Numbered from the stretch's first letter, positions 1-6,534 are shown. The stretch: DNA of 11,960 nt from Candidatus Omnitrophota bacterium (GCA_026387135.1 JAPLMH010000151.1:1-11960); one strand, 5' to 3'. Numbers and translations are program-made. The notes: generated by a model not told the origin, from the letters alone.

Positions 1-1
1 T

Positions 2-82
2 AAAGAGGGAGGCTTTAGGTTCCCGGGGCACGCGTTCTTTGATACGCGCGAAAGGGAGAAGGTTATAGAGCTAAAGTATTAG
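2..82 (+). CDS. C-terminal fragment of an unrecognised protein (partial, cut by window edge)
   Basis: Reading from base 2 gives 26 codons ending in TAG at 80-82, with the sequence KEGGFRFPGHAFFDTRERE then KVIELKY. The composition (mixed charged and aromatic residues, few rare residues) looks like a genuine protein tail; frame 3 gives an implausible Arg-rich product. It would converge on the exporter gene that ends at 161. I do not recognise the family, and 26 residues are too few for a functional call. It could also be a chance open frame. Confidence 0.35.
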   Translation, partial: KEGGFRFPGHAFFDTREREKVIELKY

Positions 83-86
83 CTCT
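67..86 (+). other. Perfect 8-bp inverted repeat over the stop codon
   Basis: AGAGCTAA (67-74) and TTAGCTCT (79-86) are exact reverse complements with a 4-nt AGTA loop. The hairpin contains the TAG stop of the upstream fragment. It lacks a following T-run (TGCGAAAAAATGG), so it is a weak terminator candidate; it could also be a 3'-end stabilising stem. The remainder to 160 is noncoding and shows only short imperfect repeats. Confidence 0.35.
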
Positions 87-160
87 TGCGAAAAAATGGG
101 CTTTTTGCTATGGTGGGGGTGTCTTTAGTCTAGTCTAACACATCTGCTAAATTGGACAGA

Positions 161-1054
161 TCACTTCCCGCTCAACATTTGGATCGCGACACCTGCAACA
201 ACACTTATACCTATCAAGAGACCAATAATAGAAATAGTATCTTTCATATCCTTGTTCTCTTTCACAAGCACAAGCATTCCCAAGCCCGCTCCGGCACACA
301 AGCCCGCTACCATCGAACCAAAACTTATCGCGCCTTTCGCAAAGAGTCCGGCCAACAGGACCGAAGCAAAACAATTTGGTATAAGCCCTATCATCGAAGC
401 AAGGAACGGCTGGAATATTGTGCCGTTCAAAAGAAATCTTTCGATCCTGTTATAGCCGACAAAATATACCAAATAATTCAAGGCAGCTGAAAATATAAAT
501 AAGAATAAGAATATTTTGGCCGTATGCCTGAGAGGATGGATGAGTAAAGACTTTATCTTTGAACGCTCCTTATCTACCCCGTGTGAACAGCATCCTGAGT
601 GGCCCATGATCGCATCTTCACTTGTCACATCTACATGATTAACCCTCTTTAATTTGGACATCTTCATGGAATGCAGCACAAGATCAACCGCCATGCCTGC
701 CGATATCGCAATGGCCACTTTTATCACTATAAGCACCCCTACCAGATGCGCCAATCTAGGTATCGATAAAAGTATAGGCACAGCTTCGTCCGAAGTCGAT
801 AAGAATACCGCAAGTAATGTGCCTACGGATATGACCCTCTTTACGTATAAAGCGGATGCAACAACGGAAAAGCCGCATTGCGGTATACAGCCTAAGAGCG
901 CCCCCAGGACCGGTCCAAACTTATGGAGATGCGCCAGGCCAGACCCCATGCGGTCGCTATAGCGGTATTCAAGAAATGAGACAAAAAAATAGACCGCCGC
1001 CAATAAAGGCAGCAGTCTTATCGTATCCGTGAAAGCGTCTATCAATAAGTGCAT
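161..1054 (-). CDS. Putative 10-TM heavy-metal exporter (ArsP_2 / DUF2899-type permease)
   Basis: A 297-residue polytopic inner-membrane protein resembling the family described as putative 10TM heavy-metal or manganese exporters. Two pseudo-repeated halves are visible. The first carries GCIPQCG at about residues 55-61, followed by STSDEAVP at 86-93; the second carries GLIPNC at about 223-228, followed by a GLCAGAGLG segment near 251-259. The halves are joined by a polar loop (about 128-175) containing HSGCCSHG, a plausible soft-metal ligand cluster. The ATG lies inside the 3' end of the radical SAM gene (13-nt overlap) with no obvious Shine-Dalgarno of its own, so translation is probably coupled. 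The family substrate is not firmly established; metal or metalloid export is a family-based inference. The family assignment is fairly secure, the substrate is not. Confidence 0.85.
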   Translation of the reverse strand: MHLLIDAFTDTIRLLPLLAAVYFFVSFLEYRYSDRMGSGLAHLHKFGPVLGALLGCIPQCGFSVVASALYVKRVISVGTLLAVFLSTSDEAVPILLSIPRLAHLVGVLIVIKVAIAISAGMAVDLVLHSMKMSKLKRVNHVDVTSEDAIMGHSGCCSHGVDKERSKIKSLLIHPLRHTAKIFLFLFIFSAALNYLVYFVGYNRIERFLLNGTIFQPFLASMIGLIPNCFASVLLAGLFAKGAISFGSMVAGLCAGAGLGMLVLVKENKDMKDTISIIGLLIGISVVAGVAIQMLSGK

Positions 1055-2376
1055 TTTACGCTATTATTGCGGGCCTGCCCGGAGCGTGGGTTGGATTGCG
1101 ACAGCCAGGTCATATTACAGTTATGCTTCACCCAGTCCTTTACACTGAAATGGCCTATGAAGCGGAACATGGCGTTTCTGAAGTGGAGCTGAATAAGCGA
1201 GGCAAATGCCCTGCGTAGAGAATAAAATTTCAGATACGCCTGCAGAGCGTTCATCTGCAGATCTCTTGCCGATAACAATTTCGGGGTGAATACGACATGC
1301 TGGCCGTCATAAAGGCTCCAGTCTTTTGTGAAGATCCTCTTCTCGGCATCAAGAGATTCATAGACCCTAGTGCCCGGAAACGGGGTGAGTATCGCCATCT
1401 GTATGGTATCTATCTTATGCTTTATGGTGAACTTTAAGGTCTCCCATATGGCGCTTTTGCCGTCGTCCTCTCCCCCCAGGATGAACATACCGTGGATCTT
1501 TATCTTTCTCCTGTGAAAAGAACGGATAGCGTTCACGATATCATCGAGGGTCTGCCTCTTCTGGTAGGCCTGCAGGGTCTTTGGGTTTATCGACTCAAAA
1601 CCCACACATACGGCCCTGCATCCGGCATCCGCCATCAGCCTTAATAGCTCTTTATCTTTGGTAACATCGCAGCGCACCTGGCAGTTCCAATGATTCAGCT
1701 TATTCTTTAAGAGCAACTCCAGCAGGAGCCGGGTGCGTTTTGGATCGGCTGTAAAGTTATCGTCTACGAAGAAGAACGATCTCGTGCGCCTGGACTTCAT
1801 CTCTTTTATGATATTTTCGGCGCTGCGGAAACGGTATTTACGGCCGAATATCTTTGTGACCGAGCAGAAACTGCAGTCAAAGGGGCATCCTCTGGACGTG
1901 GAGATAGGCATGGTAAGGAACGAAGGCCAAAAACCTTTGATCAATGTGAAATCTGGATTGGGTAATGTGTCGAGGTCCTCTACCGGTGTGCCATAAACGA
2001 TAGGATCTTTTATTCTGCCTTCAACTATATCAACGATAACATTGTCGGCCTCCCCCACCACCACCTGTCTGCAGAACGGAAGCGCCTCTTCCGGAAGCAG
2101 GCTTGCGTGAACGCCGCCAATGATCACCTTCTCTTTGGGGAATTGCTTGGCTATCTCATAGCCCCGCTTGGCTGTTGAGGTTAAAATGGAGATGCCGATG
2201 AGATCCGCGTTGAGCTTCGAATAATCGGGCTTATTGATATCTTCGTTGTAGATCTCGACCTCATGCCCGCTATTCTTTAAGATGGTACCGATGTATATCG
2301 GGCCCAATAGAGGCATGGCCGCCTTGCTGTAGACATTACCTTCCGAAGCTGTAGGCTCTATGAGAACTATCTTCAT
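1042..2376 (-). CDS. B12-binding-domain-type radical SAM enzyme
   Basis: A 444-residue protein with the architecture of the cobalamin-binding radical SAM class (the broad group including HpnP- and BchE-like enzymes). The N-terminal Rossmann-like region spans about residues 1-130, with the GGVHAS turn at 87-92. I do not see the DxHxxG base-off cobalamin motif, so any cobalamin would bind differently. The radical SAM cluster CPFDCSFC has C164, C168 and C171 (CxxxCxxC). Further core strands are FVDDNF (203-208), VGFES (258-262) and GMFILGGEDD (297-306 region). A C-terminal helical extension of about 70 residues is rich in Arg and aromatics. The ATG directly follows the TAA of the microprotein gene, with AAGG a few bases upstream as a weak Shine-Dalgarno. 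The substrate cannot be deduced; the downstream exporter suggests, but does not show, a product or substrate involving a metal or metalloid. Confidence 0.92.
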   Translation of the reverse strand: MKIVLIEPTASEGNVYSKAAMPLLGPIYIGTILKNSGHEVEIYNEDINKPDYSKLNADLIGISILTSTAKRGYEIAKQFPKEKVIIGGVHASLLPEEALPFCRQVVVGEADNVIVDIVEGRIKDPIVYGTPVEDLDTLPNPDFTLIKGFWPSFLTMPISTSRGCPFDCSFCSVTKIFGRKYRFRSAENIIKEMKSRRTRSFFFVDDNFTADPKRTRLLLELLLKNKLNHWNCQVRCDVTKDKELLRLMADAGCRAVCVGFESINPKTLQAYQKRQTLDDIVNAIRSFHRRKIKIHGMFILGGEDDGKSAIWETLKFTIKHKIDTIQMAILTPFPGTRVYESLDAEKRIFTKDWSLYDGQHVVFTPKLLSARDLQMNALQAYLKFYSLRRAFASLIQLHFRNAMFRFIGHFSVKDWVKHNCNMTWLSQSNPRSGQARNNSVKCTY

Positions 2377-2538
2377 TTAACGCCTTAGAAGAGGCGCGGA
2401 GGAGATCTGCATCATGGTGATCTGCTGATGGACGTGACAGTAGGTTTCAGGATTGTAGATGCTCAAAATATGCCCACACCCTGAAAATTTGCAGACCCTG
2501 CGCTTCTTGTTCGTCTTTATCTTTCCTTTATACACCAT
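2377..2538 (-). CDS. 53-residue Cys/His microprotein, putative zinc finger
   Basis: ATG at 2538-2536 opens 53 codons to TAA at 2379-2377. The product has a basic N-terminus (MVYKGKIKTNKKRRV), then C16-x4-C21, a hydrophobic HILSIYNP stretch, and C34-H-V-H37, giving a CxxxxC...CxxH ligand set that fits a small structural zinc site. The remaining tail (about 38-53) is Met/Ser/Leu-rich. The start is supported by AAGGGGG seven nucleotides upstream and by a promoter at 2558-2586. The stop codon abuts the ATG of the radical SAM gene, so the two are almost certainly co-translated. Basic residues next to a zinc site suggest nucleic-acid binding or an adaptor role; this is inference. I do not recognise a named family. 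Confidence 0.75.
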   Translation of the reverse strand: MVYKGKIKTNKKRRVCKFSGCGHILSIYNPETYCHVHQQITMMQISSAPLLRR

Positions 2539-2557
2539 TTGCTACCCCCTTGGACAC

Positions 2558-2586
2558 ATCATACTCCTATCCCGGCCGTTTGTCCA
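2558..2586 (-). promoter_or_regulatory. Sigma70-type promoter of the microprotein/radical SAM/exporter operon
   Basis: On the minus strand, TGGACA (2586-2581) and TATGAT (2563-2558) are separated by exactly 17 bp; each differs from consensus at one base. The predicted start near 2551 leaves a leader of about 13 nt before the ATG at 2538, containing the Shine-Dalgarno. TGGACA also occurs inverted across the region (2551-2556 on the + strand and its complement at 2581-2586). Confidence 0.6.
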
Positions 2587-2601
2587 TCGGTATCTATAAG
2601 C

Positions 2602-2630
2602 TTGAGTTTCCGTGATTTTAAGGTTATAAT
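2602..2630 (+). promoter_or_regulatory. Sigma70-type promoter of the lysine-rich small protein gene
   Basis: TTGAGT (2602-2607), a 17-bp spacer and a perfect TATAAT (2625-2630). The predicted start near 2637 places the AGGGAGGA ribosome site (2641-2648) immediately downstream. It is divergent from, and only 15 bp away from, the minus-strand promoter at 2558-2586. Confidence 0.65.
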
Positions 2631-2652
2631 GGCACGATATAGGGAGGACACA

Positions 2653-2817
2653 TTGGCAAGAGATAACTACTCATATAAAAAATATGCCAGGGAGCTGGCA
2701 AAGAAGAAGAAGAAAGAGGATAAGCTGCAGCGTAAACTCGATAAGAAGAACGCCGCGACCACAGAGGAACCCGGACAGGTCCCGGGCGAAGAAGGGCGAG
2801 CTAACCCCGGCCTTTAA
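2653..2817 (+). CDS. 54-residue lysine-rich small protein (TTG start)
   Basis: The start is called at TTG 2653 rather than the upstream ATGs because AGGGAGGA sits at 2641-2648 with a 4-nt spacer, and a near-consensus promoter with TATAAT at 2625-2630 would exclude the upstream codons from the mRNA. The product begins M-ARDNYSYKKYARELAKKK and continues with an almost uninterrupted Lys/Glu/Arg helix to about residue 33, then a flexible acidic Pro/Gly tail. Short basic helical proteins of this type recur as conserved hypotheticals in several bacterial groups; the function is unknown, and nucleic-acid or ribosome association is only a guess from charge. The 3' end overlaps the 3' end of der by 17 bp on the opposite strand. 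Confidence 0.65.
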   Translation: MARDNYSYKKYARELAKKKKKEDKLQRKLDKKNAATTEEPGQVPGEEGRANPGL

Positions 2818-4138
2818 CGCCCTTACCGAAATCGAATACCTCTTTTTCAAAACGTATCCTTATCGGAACCCCCTCGAAATCGTAACTCTTCCTGAAGAAG
2901 TTCTCCACGAACCTTTTTAAATTTTCACTTACGTCTTTTGGGGACTTAACGCCTAAAATAAATCCCGGGGGCATTACGCCTTCCTGTTTAAGGAATTTAA
3001 ACTTTATCCTTTTACTGCTTATCTCAGTGGCATTATTCAGTGATTTTAGTATCTCCATAAGCTTATCGGGCTCGATCAAGGTCTTGGACTTCTGGCATAT
3101 CGACCATATGGCATCGAGGCTCGTCTTAACGTTCCTTCCCGTCTTACATGATATGAATACGACCGGAAAATCTTTTACGACGTTCATATTCATTATCAGT
3201 CTGTCCCTGTATTTAGATGTCTCGGCGTCTTTTACGAGATCCCACTTATTCACAGCTATGACAAGCGCCTTGCCCTCGTCGAGACACAACTCTATTATGC
3301 GCATGCTGTCTTTCGTCAGCCCTTCGGCGCCGTCGATAAGCACTATCGCCACATCGCAGCGGTTTATCGCTTCTTTAGAACGGACACTCCCATAGAAGTC
3401 CGACGCCTCGTTTATCTTCGCATTATGCCTTATGCCCGCGGTATCTATGAGTATATAGTCCCTATCCTTATATTTAAAATCGATATCGATAGCATCCCTG
3501 GTAGTGCCGGCGGTGGAATGGACGATGACCCTCTCCTCATTTAATATGCAGTTCAGATATGAAGACTTGCCGACATTCGGGCGCCCTACGATGGCGACCT
3601 TTACGGATCTGGTATTGTCTTTGGCGTCGCTCTTATCTATGCTCTTGGCCAGATCGTTACATAATTTATCGATCCCCCTTCCGTGCATCGCCGAAACGGC
3701 ATAAGGCTCTCCGAGGCCCAGCTCAAAAAACTCCGCAGTCTTTCCCTCATCGGCTTCACTATCGATCTTATTCACCACAAGATAGACCTTCTTCGAACTC
3801 TTTCTGAGCATCGACGAAAGATCCCTGTCCTGCCCCACTATGCCGGCGATGCCATCCGTGACGAACAATATGATATCCGCTTCCGCTACCCCTATGCGGA
3901 TCTGTTTTAATACGAGCTCCGCCATATCACCGGGAGCGGCCGCTTCGAACCCTGCCGTATCGATAATAGTGAAGCCCTTCCCCTTCCATCTGATATCGGC
4001 GTGAAGCCTGTCGCGCGTGGTGCCCGAACGAGGCTCCACTATGGCCTTCCTGGACCCGACGATCCTGTTAAAAAGGGACGATTTGCCGACGTTCGGCCTG
4101 CCGACTATGGCTATTTTGAATAAATTGACGCTATTCAT
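2801..4138 (-). CDS. der: Ribosome-assembly GTPase Der (EngA)
   Basis: A cytoplasmic double GTPase needed for late 50S ribosomal subunit assembly. With the Met start at 4138 it has 445 residues, normal for the family. The first G domain has GRPNVGKSS (13-21), DTAG (60-63) and NKID (123-126). The second has GRPNVGKSS (185-193), DTAG (232-235) and NKWD (297-300). The C-terminal KH-like domain (about 345-445) contains FKFLKQ and MPPGFILGV. An ATG at 4156 would add six residues (MVRYLI); I prefer 4138 because homologues begin close to the first G1 motif, but neither start has a convincing Shine-Dalgarno. No clear minus-strand promoter is visible. The gene is divergent from the cold-shock gene and convergent with the small protein ending at 2817. 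Confidence 0.96.
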   Translation of the reverse strand: MNSVNLFKIAIVGRPNVGKSSLFNRIVGSRKAIVEPRSGTTRDRLHADIRWKGKGFTIIDTAGFEAAAPGDMAELVLKQIRIGVAEADIILFVTDGIAGIVGQDRDLSSMLRKSSKKVYLVVNKIDSEADEGKTAEFFELGLGEPYAVSAMHGRGIDKLCNDLAKSIDKSDAKDNTRSVKVAIVGRPNVGKSSYLNCILNEERVIVHSTAGTTRDAIDIDFKYKDRDYILIDTAGIRHNAKINEASDFYGSVRSKEAINRCDVAIVLIDGAEGLTKDSMRIIELCLDEGKALVIAVNKWDLVKDAETSKYRDRLIMNMNVVKDFPVVFISCKTGRNVKTSLDAIWSICQKSKTLIEPDKLMEILKSLNNATEISSKRIKFKFLKQEGVMPPGFILGVKSPKDVSENLKRFVENFFRKSYDFEGVPIRIRFEKEVFDFGKGVKGRG

Positions 4139-4227
4139 GATAAGATATCTTACCATAGTCGGTCAGATAGAGCCATCTAATCGTTTTAAAATATTTGTAA
4201 ATAGTTGTAGCTAATCTCCCGGAATTA

Positions 4228-4240
4228 CGGTATAATACCG
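4228..4240 (+). promoter_or_regulatory. Putative upstream cspA promoter -10 inside a perfect dyad
   Basis: TATAAT at 4231-4236 lies within CGGTATAATACCG, a perfect 13-bp dyad with a one-base centre. No good -35 is present at 17 bp (TAGCTA, 4208-4213). If used, transcription from about 4243 would give a leader of about 90 nt before the cold-shock start codon, a length common for this family. The dyad could be an operator or coincidence. Confidence 0.35.
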
Positions 4241-4271
4241 GCCGATAGTAAATGTAGCTGGGAATCTTAAA

Positions 4272-4286
4272 CCTTGAGGTTTTTTC
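4272..4286 (+). other. Short leader hairpin with T-run, possible attenuator
   Basis: In the cspA leader, AAACC-TTGA-GGTTT is a 5-bp stem with a 4-nt loop, followed directly by TTT. This has the layout of a weak intrinsic terminator or temperature-sensitive stem. The stem is short and mostly A-U, so its activity is doubtful. Further down the leader, TGCTATTAT (4301-4309) resembles an extended -10 element and might be a second, proximal promoter. Confidence 0.25.
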
Positions 4287-4334
4287 CTTTAGCTGTTATT
4301 TGCTATTATTTTAGATGGAAGGAGGTAGCAGGCA

Positions 4335-4535
4335 ATGGTAAAAGGAAAAGTAAAGTGGTTCAATGATGCTAAAGGATATGGCTTCATCACACCTGATGAT
4401 GGCAAGGATGTATTTGTTCATCACAGCGTCATTCAGGGTGATGGTTTTAAGTCTTTGAAGGAAGGCGAGGAAGTTGAGTTCGATATCACGCAGGGACCCA
4501 AAGGCGAACAGGCAGCTAACGTAAAGAAGCTGTAA
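4335..4535 (+). CDS. cspA: Cold-shock domain protein (CspA family)
   Basis: A 66-residue single cold-shock domain (OB fold) that binds single-stranded RNA/DNA and acts as an RNA chaperone. RNP1 is seen as KGYGFI (13-18) and RNP2 as VFVHH (26-30), preceded by the typical VKGKVKWFN start. Length and ending (AANVKKL) match the family. The start is decided by an ideal AAGGAGGT at 4319-4326, eight nucleotides before the ATG. The gene is monocistronic: a strong terminator follows at 4558-4595. The exact paralogue letter (A, B, C...) cannot be assigned from sequence alone. Confidence 0.95.
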   Translation: MVKGKVKWFNDAKGYGFITPDDGKDVFVHHSVIQGDGFKSLKEGEEVEFDITQGPKGEQAANVKKL

Positions 4536-4557
4536 ACAATAAAGCTGTAATACGAGA

Positions 4558-4595
4558 ACGAGACCCGGTAATTTACCGGGTCTCGTCTTTTATTT
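4558..4595 (+). terminator. Strong intrinsic terminator after the cold-shock gene
   Basis: ACGAGACCCGGTA (4558-4570) pairs perfectly with TACCGGGTCTCGT (4574-4586), a 13-bp stem with an ATT loop, followed by CTTTTATTT. It begins 23 bp after the cspA stop. For minus-strand transcripts from the patatin gene ending at 4618 the same hairpin would be followed by a poorer T-run, so it may act only partly in that direction. Confidence 0.88.
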
Positions 4596-4617
4596 GGGGC
4601 GGCTTATAGCTAATGAT

Positions 4618-5841
4618 TCATTTGATCGTTTCTTCGCTATTGCTCTCCATCCCCGGGGGGACCTTGTGCCATTTGTAACCTTTGACGGCATCTTGATATC
4701 CCCTGTCAAAAAGTTTCCTCATCTGTTCCGGATCGAACTCCTGTTTCTTTCCGGGCCTAAAGTCCCCAGGAATAAATGCGAGGTTATAATCATTGCCTCT
4801 TTTTTGCATGTAAGTGTATATCCTATATGTATCGCCAATGCCCTGGGTATTGATCATGGTATCGAACATCTGGCCCGCTATAGAAGGCAGGTTATCCTTC
4901 ACCGGTTTATAGCCCGGGTCAACATATCCGTTGCGTATTATATATGCCTTCCCTTTTATTTTTGAAGGATCTATGCCCATCTGCTTTGCAACGCCTTCCT
5001 GGCCTTCCAATATCTTGTACAAAGTAAAGACCTGCGCTATGGTCCCGCCATCGACGTGCATTTCATCGTACGATTTATCTCCTCCGTGCACGTTAAAAAA
5101 TACCGGCGGGAAGATCATCGGGATCGCAGCCGACGCCCGGATGACTTTCCGAAAAAGCTCTACATCGCCCCTTTTGGCGATGGCTCCCATATCCCATATG
5201 ACGAGGCGCTGAGCGTCCAGATAGGCCGTGCCCACGTAAAGCCTGCGCCCTTTCTTATGCTCCTCAGCTATCTTCTCCAACATATCATCAGTGATGTACT
5301 TCTTAAGCTGTTTCACTAACGGCGCGTTGCTGGCCAGGGAATCACCGAACAGGATTCTTAGCGGGCCCTTCATACTCATAACATCTTTCGTGGACATGGT
5401 TGTATATAATTCTTCCGCTAATGAATCATAATCTTTTCCGAGGAATGCCATCGGGGATGTAATGGCTCCCGTAGAGACACCGGTGACTATCTTGAATTTA
5501 GGCCTGGAGCCTTCTTCGGACCATCCTTTTAAGAGACCTGCGCCGTAGGCGCCGTTGGCCGAGCCTCCGGAGATACAGAGCATCGGATAAACCCGTTTGC
5601 CCTCAGAGTCGACAGGATAGTCGTCTTTATTCTCTTCCAGGATGGACCGCAAAGCATTCTTCTGCAATTCGGAATTGACCATGCCGGGCATTATGCGTAT
5701 TTCTGACATGTCGTCGATCTGGGTCTTGCCCACCAGATCCATCGGCACCGGATGCCTTATAGTGGCGCACCCCGCGCACCCGAATATCATGATGAAGGCA
5801 AATATAACGCCCGGTGACCTCCCGCGAAATATGTCTCTCAT
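4618..5841 (-). CDS. Patatin-like phospholipase, predicted lipoprotein
   Basis: A 407-residue member of the patatin-like acyl hydrolase family (Ser-Asp dyad lipases). The N-terminus has a basic start, a hydrophobic stretch (about 11-20) and two candidate lipidation cysteines in IFGCAGC (C22 or C25), so it should be exported and probably membrane anchored. The oxyanion-hole loop is GGSANGAYGAG (92-102), the nucleophile is S123 in GVSTG (121-125), and the catalytic Asp is D264 in DGG. All key residues are present. A polar linker separates signal and catalytic domain (about 26-85). Start: AGGGAGGG lies about six bases upstream of the ATG. It follows the transglutaminase-like gene by 30 bp and is probably co-transcribed with it. 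The substrate is presumably membrane lipid; the physiological role is unknown. Confidence 0.9.
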   Translation of the reverse strand: MRDIFRGRSPGVIFAFIMIFGCAGCATIRHPVPMDLVGKTQIDDMSEIRIMPGMVNSELQKNALRSILEENKDDYPVDSEGKRVYPMLCISGGSANGAYGAGLLKGWSEEGSRPKFKIVTGVSTGAITSPMAFLGKDYDSLAEELYTTMSTKDVMSMKGPLRILFGDSLASNAPLVKQLKKYITDDMLEKIAEEHKKGRRLYVGTAYLDAQRLVIWDMGAIAKRGDVELFRKVIRASAAIPMIFPPVFFNVHGGDKSYDEMHVDGGTIAQVFTLYKILEGQEGVAKQMGIDPSKIKGKAYIIRNGYVDPGYKPVKDNLPSIAGQMFDTMINTQGIGDTYRIYTYMQKRGNDYNLAFIPGDFRPGKKQEFDPEQMRKLFDRGYQDAVKGYKWHKVPPGMESNSEETIK

Positions 5842-5871
5842 AATATCCCTCCCTTACCTCTTTATCATATT

Positions 5872-6348
5872 TTATCTGCGCCAGGCTATTCTTACTTCGG
5901 AATAATTCAGGATCTTGTCATACTCCGGAAAACATTTTGCCATCGCGTCCTCAACTCTTTTTTCCTTTGTATTATAGAGCTCTGCATTTGACGTGAAACT
6001 GTAGGTGCCGTCGTTATTTTTCCAGACACACACAGCATGTGAGAACGGGATACCGCGGGCTTTTAGAACGATGATCTTGTTTTCGATCTCCAGACGATTA
6101 AGGCCCTCGGATACCAGCAGAGCGAAATCTTCGCAATTTCCTTTCTTCGAATCAAGGATATCCTGGATCGTATTTGGCGAATTACTGCCAAAAGTGAACT
6201 CATAATCGATGTTTTGGGATAGCCAGCCCGCCAGTTCCTCGGGCGTCCTGACGCTGGAGGATATACTATCGATGCTCTCCGAATAAGACGGGACCGCGGA
6301 CAACAGGAGCAGAACCAGAAAGACCGAAACGAATACAACCGCCTTCAT
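5872..6348 (-). CDS. Exported transglutaminase-like / cysteine-peptidase-fold protein
   Basis: A short protein (158 residues from the chosen start) with a classical signal peptide (hydrophobic VVFVSVFLVLLLLSAV, cleavage probably near PSYSES). The mature part looks like a minimal transglutaminase-like core: the nucleophile Cys in KKGNCEDFALLVSEGL (C72), the His in SHAVCVW (H104), and a possible third residue N121 in TSNAELY in place of the usual Asp. It may be a peptidase, an amidase or an enzyme of cell-wall or protein modification; the exact chemistry is unknown. I chose Met at 6348 over the ATG at 6354 because GAGG lies seven bases before the former but only one base before the latter, and because the promoter predicts a start near 6362. 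It is the first gene of a pair with the patatin-like gene. Confidence 0.78.
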   Translation of the reverse strand: MKAVVFVSVFLVLLLLSAVPSYSESIDSISSSVRTPEELAGWLSQNIDYEFTFGSNSPNTIQDILDSKKGNCEDFALLVSEGLNRLEIENKIIVLKARGIPFSHAVCVWKNNDGTYSFTSNAELYNTKEKRVEDAMAKCFPEYDKILNYSEVRIAWRR

Positions 6349-6368
6349 AGGCATACCTCATTTTCGGT

Positions 6369-6397
6369 ATTTTACCTCTTTTTATGATGTCTATCAA
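6369..6397 (-). promoter_or_regulatory. Sigma70-type promoter of the transglutaminase-like/patatin pair
   Basis: On the minus strand, TTGATA (6397-6392) and TAAAAT (6374-6369) are spaced exactly 17 bp. The expected start near 6362 leaves about 14 nt of leader with GAGG before the ATG at 6348. Just upstream, at 6405-6413, the minus strand reads GAGGAGGAG, outside the predicted transcript. Confidence 0.6.
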
Positions 6398-6436
6398 TCT
6401 TATTCTCCTCCTCACCCGATAAATTTCGGTAACAAA

Positions 6437-6534
6437 AATAATAAAAAGGCCTATGATCGTTAGTTTTGATCATAGGCCTTAAATGTTGGGGTCCCTCTCG
6501 TATTAGCCGAGGAGGAACCTCTCGGTTTCTATAG
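6437..6534 (-). ncRNA. Candidate small noncoding RNA, about 98 nt
   Basis: A near-consensus promoter (6541-6569) and a strong terminator (6441-6480) enclose sequence with no usable start codon. After the predicted 5' end near 6534, the RNA forms a stem of GGTTCCTC-C-TCG (6519-6508) with CGAGAGGGACC (6500-6490): 11 pairs with one bulged C, one G-U pair and a GCTAATA loop. A short single-stranded link CCAACATTT follows, then the terminator hairpin. The 5' arm contains CCUCCU, complementary to a Shine-Dalgarno core, so base-pairing with mRNA start regions is conceivable. I recognise no known RNA family (not 4.5S, tmRNA, RNase P or a familiar riboswitch). Ends are predicted, not measured. Confidence 0.6.
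6441..6480 (-). terminator. Strong intrinsic terminator of the candidate small RNA
   Basis: AAGGCCTATGATC (6446-6458) and GATCATAGGCCTT (6468-6480) form a perfect 13-bp stem with a 9-nt loop. On the minus strand the stem runs into TTTTTAT and further T-rich sequence. The + strand side lacks a T-run, so the direction is minus. It also insulates the downstream transglutaminase-like gene from upstream transcription. Confidence 0.85.

Noticed and set aside
1..160. tRNA or other structured RNA in the GC-rich first 60 bases
   Set aside because: No cloverleaf or T-loop signature could be found; the stretch reads better as the end of a coding frame.
152..490. 112-residue + strand open frame
   Set aside because: It lies antisense to the exporter gene; the product has no recognisable features, and the minus-strand frame has clear family motifs and membrane segments.
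2539..2652. Upstream ATG extension of the lysine-rich small protein to 92 residues
   Set aside because: The extension runs through the two predicted promoters and has no ribosome site; the TTG at 2653 has an ideal one.
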